DNA of 64,000 nt from Streptomyces antarcticus (GTDB lineage Bacteria; Actinomycetota; Actinomycetes; Streptomycetales; Streptomycetaceae), in NCBI RefSeq assembly GCF_026627255.1, contig NZ_JAPNLM010000001.1:372001-436000 (forward strand), given 5' to 3'. The notes below the pieces were generated by a model. It saw only the letters and a program-made list of their open reading frames with translations. It was not told the origin of the DNA and did no database searches. The position numbers and the translations under genes were made by a program. Positions 58,739 to 64,000 of the stretch are shown here, piece by piece (positions within the stretch are counted from its first letter, which is position 1; each line of letters begins with the position of its first letter).

Positions 58739-59443
58739 GTGAGCACCGTCAGCCGCCGCACTCTCGTTCGCGCCGCCGCCGTGACCGTCTGCGCCGGAAG
58801 CCTGCTGGCCATCCCCGCGGCCGCGGCGCTCGCCGAGGGCGTGCCGGCGGCCGCGTCCGCGCACTCCGCGGGCCCCCAGCGGACGCTGCTCAAGAGCCTC
58901 TCGCTGGCGGACGGCGTCTCCACGGCGAAGGTGTACCGCGTCGGCAAGGGCGCGTACGAGGCCGACATCCTGACCGCGGACGGCGCCAAGGCGGCCACCC
59001 TGACCAGCCGCGACGGGATCGCCGGCACCGGCGGCGCCGGTGAGCTGCGCGCTTCGCTGGACGCGGACGGCCGGCTGACCTCCTGGGTGGGCGAGCCTCC
59101 CGCGCGGGGGGCCGGGCACGCCGTCGCGGGCGACGGGCACAAGACCGGCACCCGGAACGGCCAGGTCGTCCCGGCCTCCGTCCCGGCCCCGGGATCCGCC
59201 CCCGGATCCGCCCCCGGATCCGCCTCGGGATCCGCCTCGGGATCCGCCTCCGCGACGCGTACGGGCGAGGCCGGCGGCAGCCGCGTCGTCGCCACCGGGC
59301 CGGCCGACGCGCTGCGCCTGAACACGCTGGCCGACGAGCCGGGCGAGGGCGTGCTGCTGCTCGCGGCGGGCGGCGGGATCGCGGCCGTCGGCGCGGCCGG
59401 ACTCGGCTTCGCCATGCTGCGGCGCGGGCGCACCGAGGGCTGA
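58739..59443 (+). CDS. Exported protein with C-terminal membrane anchor
   Basis: 234 residues. The signal peptide has an Arg pair (SRRTLVRAAAVTVCAGSLL) ending at about residue 32. The mature part has a short domain (about 45-115), then a Ser/Ala/Gly/Pro linker coded by 12-bp repeats (GGATCCGCC units at about 59200-59250). It ends in a hydrophobic segment (GVLLLAAGGGIAAVGAAGLG) and RRGR. There is no LPxTG. GTG start with AAGGA upstream. Its role at the surface is unknown. Confidence 0.78.
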   Translation: MSTVSRRTLVRAAAVTVCAGSLLAIPAAAALAEGVPAAASAHSAGPQRTLLKSLSLADGVSTAKVYRVGKGAYEADILTADGAKAATLTSRDGIAGTGGAGELRASLDADGRLTSWVGEPPARGAGHAVAGDGHKTGTRNGQVVPASVPAPGSAPGSAPGSASGSASGSASATRTGEAGGSRVVATGPADALRLNTLADEPGEGVLLLAAGGGIAAVGAAGLGFAMLRRGRTEG

Positions 59444-59602
59444 CGCGCAGGTCACCGGGGTCTCGGCGGCCCCCACGGGGCCGGTGGGCAAAAAGGACGT
59501 ACCTCCGCATAAGGTTGACGCTACGGACGCCGGTGCCGGATGCCGGTGCCGACTGCCGGTGTCGGATGCCGGATCGCCACGGACAGGAGGACGCAGGGCC
59601 CT

Positions 59603-60412
59603 GTGAAGTCGTACCTCCCGTTCCGCACGCCTCGCCGGCCCCTCCGCCCCTCCCGGGCGTTCCGGCGCCGGGTCGCGGGTACCGCGCTGCTGACGTGCTG
59701 CCTGCTGCCCGTACTGGCGGGCTGCGGCGACGGCGGCGGGCTGGCCGCGGCGGGTTCGACGCCCACGGCGAGCGGTCCCGTCCACCTGTGGCCCGAGCGC
59801 CGGGGGGCGGCCGTGCCGCCCGCCGACCCCGGCGGCGCGCCGCCGGAGTACGTACAGGGGATCGCGCCCGTCCGGAACCAGAACGTGCGTGAGGTGGATC
59901 CGCTGGCCATCGTCCGGGCGGAGGTGCGCGCGCACGCGAACGCCGACGTCGGCGCCGACGGGATGCCGGCCGGGACGGCGGCCGCGATCGAGACGTGCGG
60001 CACCGGGGACGGCGGTGGCGGTGGCGGTGAGGGCGCGGCGTGCCCGGTCCTGACGCCGTACTACCGCGACCTGACCGGCAACGGCCGGGACGAGCTGCTC
60101 GTCGGCATCGAGCTGCCGGACCGGATGATGTCGGTACGGGTGTACACGGCGGATCCCGACGGCCGGCTCAACCGGATCATGGCGACCACGGACACGGTCA
60201 TCGGCGTGGAGCTGGCCGCGCGGGACGTGATCCTGCGGGTGCCCAGCGGGAACAACGGGTACGAGCTGATCACCGCCTGGTCCTACGACGAGAAGCAGCG
60301 AGCCATGCTGCCCACGCGCGAGCAGATCGTACGGGTGCCGTCGGCTCCGCGGACCACGGCCTCCACCCCGCCGCCCGGGCCCACCACCGCACCCGGGCCC
60401 AGCGCGCCGTGA
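59603..60412 (+). CDS. Lipoprotein paired with a histidine kinase
   Basis: 269 residues. A basic N-terminus, hydrophobic segment and lipobox LAGC (LLPVLAGCGDGG) mark a lipoprotein. The mature domain has TGNGRDELLVGIELPDRMMSVRVY and NNGYELITAWSYDEKQR. The start GTG (VKSYLPF) is in-frame with AGGAGG rather far upstream. The stop overlaps the kinase start (GTGA), so it is probably the sensor's surface partner, as CseA is for CseC, though this is not the sigE operon. Confidence 0.85.
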   Translation: MKSYLPFRTPRRPLRPSRAFRRRVAGTALLTCCLLPVLAGCGDGGGLAAAGSTPTASGPVHLWPERRGAAVPPADPGGAPPEYVQGIAPVRNQNVREVDPLAIVRAEVRAHANADVGADGMPAGTAAAIETCGTGDGGGGGGEGAACPVLTPYYRDLTGNGRDELLVGIELPDRMMSVRVYTADPDGRLNRIMATTDTVIGVELAARDVILRVPSGNNGYELITAWSYDEKQRAMLPTREQIVRVPSAPRTTASTPPPGPTTAPGPSAP

Positions 60413-61641
60413 GCCTGCGGCTGCCCGCGTGGACGGCCACGCTGACCTGGAAGTCCGCGTGCTTCATCGTCGTGATGTGCTGCTCGCTGGCGGCCGTACT
60501 CGGTGCGCTCGTGCACGTGGAGGTGACCCGGCAGACGGTGGCGACGGCGCGGGAGAAGGCGCTGGTCAAGCTGCAGGACGTCGCGCACGCCTACGAGGCG
60601 GGCGAACCCCTGCCGCCCGAGTCCGGGCTCGATCCGCAGGCCCTTCCGCCGGAGCTGCGGGCGCTGGCCCTCGGCGGGCACCGCGGGACGGTCGTGGGCG
60701 ACTACCGGGGCCGGCCGACGATGTGGGCGGCCGCGCCGGCGGACGGGCGGGTGCTGGCCACCGCCGTCGACTACGGGCAGAGCGCGCGGACGATCAGCGG
60801 GCTCGACAACGCGATCATCGGGTCCTCGGTGCTGGCGATCGGCGGAACGCTGCTGTTGGGCGCCTTCTCGGTGACGCGGGTGACGCGGCGGCTGCACCAG
60901 ACGGCGACGGTGGCCCGGCGGATCACGCAGGGCGACCTCGACGCGCGGGTGGGCGACCCCCGGACGAAGGACCCCTCGCGGCACCAGGACGAGGTGGCGA
61001 CGGTCGCCGGGGCGCTGGACACGATGGCGGGGAGCCTCCAGTCGAAGCTGGAGAGTGAGCAGCGGTTCACGGCGGACGTGGCGCACGAGCTGCGCACGCC
61101 GCTGACCGGCTTGCAGGCGGCGTCGGAACTGCTGCCGGAGGGCCGGCCGACGGAGCTGGTACGGGAGCGGGTGCGCACGATGCGGCAGCTGACGGAGGAC
61201 CTGCTGGAGATCTCCCGGCTGGACTCGGGCAGCGAGGCGGTGGACACGGACCTGCACCAGCTGGAACGGCTGGTACGGCGGGTGGTGCGGGCGTCGGGGA
61301 CGGACACGGAGGTGGTCGTGGTCCGGGACGCGCACGTGGAGACGGACCGGCGTCGGCTGGAACGGGTCCTGGGGAACCTGGTGGCGAACGCGCACAAGCA
61401 CGGGCGGCCGCCCGTGGTGGTGACGGTGGACGGGCCGGTGGTGACGGTACGGGACCACGGGGACGGGTTCCCGGACTACCTGGCGGCGCACGGTCCGCAG
61501 CGGTTCCGCAGCGGGGGGAAGGGGCACGGCCTGGGTCTGACGATCGCGGTGGGCCAGGCGGAGGCGATCGGGGCCCGGCTGGCGTTCCGCGCGGCGGAGG
61601 GCGGCGGCGCGGTGGCGGTCCTGACCCTCCCGGGGCCCTGA
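60409..61641 (+). CDS. Membrane sensor histidine kinase
   Basis: 410 residues. Two membrane segments (about 16-38 and 134-155) enclose an extracellular domain of about 95 residues. Then HAMP (RRITQGDLDARV), the HisKA H box FTADVAHELRTPLTGLQ, and the ATPase domain with VANAHKHGRP (N box), RDHGDGFPD (G1) and GHGLGLTIA (G2). GTG start overlapping the lipoprotein stop. No response regulator is adjacent; the next gene downstream is convergent. Confidence 0.92.
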   Translation: MSLRLPAWTATLTWKSACFIVVMCCSLAAVLGALVHVEVTRQTVATAREKALVKLQDVAHAYEAGEPLPPESGLDPQALPPELRALALGGHRGTVVGDYRGRPTMWAAAPADGRVLATAVDYGQSARTISGLDNAIIGSSVLAIGGTLLLGAFSVTRVTRRLHQTATVARRITQGDLDARVGDPRTKDPSRHQDEVATVAGALDTMAGSLQSKLESEQRFTADVAHELRTPLTGLQAASELLPEGRPTELVRERVRTMRQLTEDLLEISRLDSGSEAVDTDLHQLERLVRRVVRASGTDTEVVVVRDAHVETDRRRLERVLGNLVANAHKHGRPPVVVTVDGPVVTVRDHGDGFPDYLAAHGPQRFRSGGKGHGLGLTIAVGQAEAIGARLAFRAAEGGGAVAVLTLPGP

Positions 61642-61649
61642 CGGGGGGG

Positions 61650-61833
61650 CGGGCGAGGGGCGGGCGCGGGGCGGCTGCTGTCCTGACCCTGACGGGGGAC
61701 GCGTCAGGCGCAGGGCGGGTCGCGGGGCCGGGCGGGTCGCGGGGCGGGGGCGGGTCGCGGGGCAGGGCGGGTCGCGGGGCCGGGCGGGGCGGGTCGCGGG
61801 CCGGGCGTCGCACGGGCGAGGGGCGGGCGCGGG
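61650..61833. repeat. GC-rich repeats after the kinase gene
   Basis: CGGGTCGCGGG occurs five times, starting at 61716, 61733, 61751, 61768 and 61790. A 21-bp block starting CGGGCGAGGGGCGGG occurs exactly at 61650-61670 and 61813-61833. No gene lies between the kinase stop (61641) and 61921. Confidence 0.88.
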
Positions 61834-61920
61834 GGCGGGGCCCGTGCGGGCCGGGTGGCCCGTGCCGCCGAAGCCGTACCGCCACGCCCGCCCGCCCCGC
61901 TCCCCGCGAGGGAGCGGGCG

Positions 61921-62187
61921 TCAGGGGCGGGGGGTTTTCGTCCAGGGCCAGCGGGGGCGGGGTTTGGTGCCGTCGGGGCGGAACGCGTACTTCCACCCCT
62001 TCTGGAGCGCGAGCCGCTTCGAGTACCCCGACGGGACCCGCTCGTAGAGCAGCACCGTGGGCGGGGCATCGGGCGCGGGGACCGGGATCTCGTACCACTT
62101 CGGGGGGTGCCCGGTCAGGCCGAGGATGACCGGCAGCACCCTGCCGTCCATCGGGCCGCCCTCGAAGGGGGTCGGTTGGCTTCTCAC
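61921..62187 (-). CDS. Small conserved hypothetical protein
   Basis: 88 residues. Conserved-looking core: RVLPVILGLTGHPPKWYEIP, PTVLLYERVPSGYSKRLALQ and KGWKYAFRPDG. No signal or membrane segment. The GTG start at 62187 is 10 bp after the TetR stop; the internal ATG at 62151 has GAGGG upstream and is also possible. Function unknown; likely in one operon with the TetR and diiron genes. Confidence 0.65.
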   Translation of the reverse strand: MRSQPTPFEGGPMDGRVLPVILGLTGHPPKWYEIPVPAPDAPPTVLLYERVPSGYSKRLALQKGWKYAFRPDGTKPRPRWPWTKTPRP

Positions 62188-62197
62188 CCCACCAGTG

Positions 62198-62911
62198 TCA
62201 CAGCAGGTGGGCGGCCTCGGAGACCACGGGGATCACGCGGCGGGCCAGCACCCCGACCGGGCCGTCCGCCGACTCCAGCGCGAGGGCGGCGCGGGCCGCG
62301 GCAGCCGTTTCGGGGTCGGTGGCGGCGGTGGCGGTCAGCAGCGCGATGAACTGGTCGAGCAGCCAGTCCCGGAGCGAGCCGACGTCCGGCTGCTTGCCCT
62401 CGTCGATCCAGATGAGCGAGGCGGCTTCGACCGCGGTGATCCACGTACGGACCATCATCCGCAGCCGGGGGCCCGGCGCCGGGGTGCCCAGGTGGTAGAG
62501 GATCTGCTCGGCGGCGGCCCGGCGGATGCCGTCCACCGTGGCCGTCGTACGGGAGGTCTCCACGACGCTGCCGCCCTGCAGGAGGGCGGAGAAGCCGGCG
62601 TGGTGCTCGTCGACGAAGGCCAGGTAGCGGTCCAGGGCCCGGGAGAGCCGCTGGGTCAGGGGGCCGTCCTGGGGCTCGGCGAAGCACAGTTCGAGGATGT
62701 CCGCCGCCGAGCGCAGGGCGGCTTCGTACAACTGCTGCTTGCCGCCCGGGAAGTAGCGGTACACGAGCGGGCGGGACACCCCGGCGGCCTCCGCGACGTC
62801 GTCCAGCGAGACGTCCTCCGGCGCCCGGTGCGCGAACAGCGAGAGGGCGGCGTCGAGGAGTTGGGCTCGCCGCTCCTCGACGCCCAGTCTGCGGTAGGCG
62901 CGTACGGTCAT
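62198..62911 (-). CDS. TetR-family regulator
   Basis: 237 residues. The N-terminal helix-turn-helix is LLDAALSLFAHR, VSLDDVAEAAGVSRPLVYRYF. The C-terminal ligand/dimer domain is helical. The ATG that gives MTVRAYRRLGVEERR is chosen. It lies 29 bp after the diiron oxygenase gene, so it probably controls its own operon through the region upstream of 63891. Confidence 0.9.
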   Translation of the reverse strand: MTVRAYRRLGVEERRAQLLDAALSLFAHRAPEDVSLDDVAEAAGVSRPLVYRYFPGGKQQLYEAALRSAADILELCFAEPQDGPLTQRLSRALDRYLAFVDEHHAGFSALLQGGSVVETSRTTATVDGIRRAAAEQILYHLGTPAPGPRLRMMVRTWITAVEAASLIWIDEGKQPDVGSLRDWLLDQFIALLTATAATDPETAAAARAALALESADGPVGVLARRVIPVVSEAAHLL

Positions 62912-62940
62912 GACCGCAGGGTAGCCCGGCGGCGGTGCCC

Positions 62941-63891
62941 TCAGGCCAGGAGTCCGGAGCTCTTCCACAGCCTGCGGCCGACGCCGCGCAGGATGCCGAT
63001 GTCGTCGAGGAAGTCGGTGAGCCGCTTGGAGCCGGCCTGCATGACCTCGCGCCGGTGGCCGCTGGCCTTGACCTGGGCGACGGCCTCGTGGCGGTCCAGG
63101 CCGATGTTGTCGTAGACGTTCGGGTTCACGAAGGCCAGCGAGAAGACGCGGGCGGCCTCGCCGCAGCTGATCCGGGTCAGTTCCTGCTCCCAGCGCGGGG
63201 CGGTGAGCATCTGGCGGCGCAGCTCCTCGCGGGCGTAGCGGACGTGCCGGGCCTCCTCGATGACGTGGATCCGGGTCACGCCGCGAACCAGCGGCTGGAT
63301 GCGCTCGTCCGGGAAGGTCAGGCGCTGCATCCAGTCGAGGATCTCCTCGCCGAGGAGGGTGCAGGCGAAGGAACCGGGGGTGGTGGAGACGGTCTTGAGG
63401 ATGCGCGCGAGGTTGTGGTTCGTGCGGGAGACCGGGTACTCGGGGGCTCCGCCCTTCTGGATCATGCGGGCGAACATCATCGAGTGGCGGCACTCGTCGG
63501 CTATCTCGGTGAGGGCGTAGCGGACGTGGTTGCTGGTCAGCGACTTGTCGTAGATGTGCCGGACGAGGAGCTGCATGAGGATGATCTCGAACCAGATGCC
63601 GAGCGAGCCGAGCGCCGCCGCCTCGTGGCGGGAGAGCTCGATGCGCTGCTCCTCGCCCATCTTCTTCCAGAGCGGGGTGTCGTAGAGGGAGAGGAGTTCC
63701 GGGGGCCAGTAGTACTTGCCCTCAATGGGCGGGGCGTCCCAGTCCAGTTCCCTGTCGGGGTCGAAGGAGTGCTTGGCCGAGGATTCGAGGAGCCGCTCGG
63801 CGATCTGCTCGCGGTCCTTGAGCAGGCCGAGAGCGTCCCTCAGGGCGGCTCGATCGGTCACCGTCGTCATGGCTTCGGGCACCTCGCTCAT
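62941..63891 (-). CDS. AurF-like diiron oxygenase
   Basis: 316 residues. Two E...ExxH sets: ALTEIADECRHSMMF and HVIEEARHVRYAREEL, with further Glu in GIWFEIILMQL and LLGEEILDW; these fit a non-haem diiron site as in the AurF family (p-aminobenzoate N-oxygenase-like). The substrate is unknown. The start is uncertain between ATG 63891 and ATG 63870, and GTG 63909 sits against AAGGA. Paired with a TetR regulator. Confidence 0.87.
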   Translation of the reverse strand: MSEVPEAMTTVTDRAALRDALGLLKDREQIAERLLESSAKHSFDPDRELDWDAPPIEGKYYWPPELLSLYDTPLWKKMGEEQRIELSRHEAAALGSLGIWFEIILMQLLVRHIYDKSLTSNHVRYALTEIADECRHSMMFARMIQKGGAPEYPVSRTNHNLARILKTVSTTPGSFACTLLGEEILDWMQRLTFPDERIQPLVRGVTRIHVIEEARHVRYAREELRRQMLTAPRWEQELTRISCGEAARVFSLAFVNPNVYDNIGLDRHEAVAQVKASGHRREVMQAGSKRLTDFLDDIGILRGVGRRLWKSSGLLA

Positions 63892-63912
63892 TGGGTTACC
63901 GGCGGTCACTCC

Positions 63913-63943
63913 TTATGAGACTGCTTGTCAGCAAGGTCGTCAA
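63913..63943 (-). promoter_or_regulatory. Candidate promoter/operator of the diiron-TetR operon
   Basis: On the minus strand TTGACG (63943-63938), then a TCATAA-like element near 63918-63913. Between them TTGCTGACAAGCAG contains TGCT/AGCA inverted ends, a possible TetR site. Weak. Confidence 0.35.
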
Positions 63944-64000
63944 TCCCCCGCGCACGACTTGTTGACCCCGCGTCTACCAACGTGTGACGCTGCCAACTGT

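Noticed and set aside
59603..61641. cseA-cseC of the sigE envelope-stress operon
   Set aside because: No sigma factor or CseB-like regulator lies next to the pair, and the order sigE-cseA-cseB-cseC is not present.
61650..61833. GC-rich repeats as an origin or CRISPR-like element
   Set aside because: Irregular spacing, no unique spacers, no DnaA boxes seen; a simple slippage tract is enough.

Overview
The window is a chromosomal core segment of a Streptomyces-type actinomycete. The evidence is the very high G+C, frequent GTG/TTG starts, ATGA/GTGA overlaps, the scy-filP cytoskeletal pair, nucS instead of mutSL, a chiS-chiR-chiC chitinase locus and an atpIBEFHAGDC operon. The gene order resembles what I recall of the Streptomyces coelicolor core around scy, chiC, atp and rho. 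No complete prophage, insertion sequence, CRISPR array or biosynthetic cluster is visible.

Layout: 0.2-5.8 kb holds the polar-growth coiled-coil proteins Scy and FilP. 5.9-9.8 kb holds two tandem, paralogous ABC-2 exporter pairs. 9.9-12.8 kb holds a small zinc-ribbon-like protein, a luciferase-like oxidoreductase, an SCO5389-family protein and the mismatch endonuclease NucS. 12.8-18.6 kb holds a large membrane-anchored P-loop protein with a long Ala/Gly/Pro low-complexity stretch, a STAS protein, 3-hydroxybutyryl-CoA dehydrogenase, PduO-type adenosyltransferase and a membrane protein. 18.8-22.6 kb is the chitinase regulon, with direct repeats around the chiC -35 region. 22.9-31.3 kb is a DUF2550 protein and the F1Fo ATP synthase operon, read on the minus strand.

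31.3-32.3 kb is an AT-richer pocket with a small secreted four-cysteine protein that carries a TTA codon. 32.3-49.9 kb is a minus-strand run of conserved genes: a WecA-like transferase, a serine hydroxymethyltransferase, a phosphatase-like protein, TsaC/Sua5, PrmC, PrfA, L31, an LCP ligase, Rho, ThrB, ThrC, Hom, LysA, NrtL and a response regulator. A tRNA-Arg(CCG) at 50.0 kb is followed by about 1 kb of gene debris bounded by two 90-bp imperfect direct repeats.

51.2-64 kb is more accessory: a split RibD-like reductase/deaminase pair, an XdhC-like protein, a divergent NHEJ module (Ku versus LigD-type polymerase and ligase), a degenerate NERD-domain protein, a secreted/membrane-anchored protein, a lipoprotein-histidine kinase pair with no adjacent response regulator, and an AurF-like diiron oxygenase with a TetR regulator.

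The observations most worth following are: (1) a low-molecular-weight phosphatase-like protein whose nucleophilic Cys is a Ser; (2) the tRNA-linked direct repeats with truncated genes; (3) recurrent short tandem repeats at gene 3' ends, often taking in the stop codon or terminator arm; (4) a perfect 16-bp inverted repeat between lysA and hom; and (5) the TTA-containing secreted protein. I did not find a clearly new multi-gene system. Coordinates and starts come from reading frames, ribosome-binding sites and remembered family starts; no database search was run.
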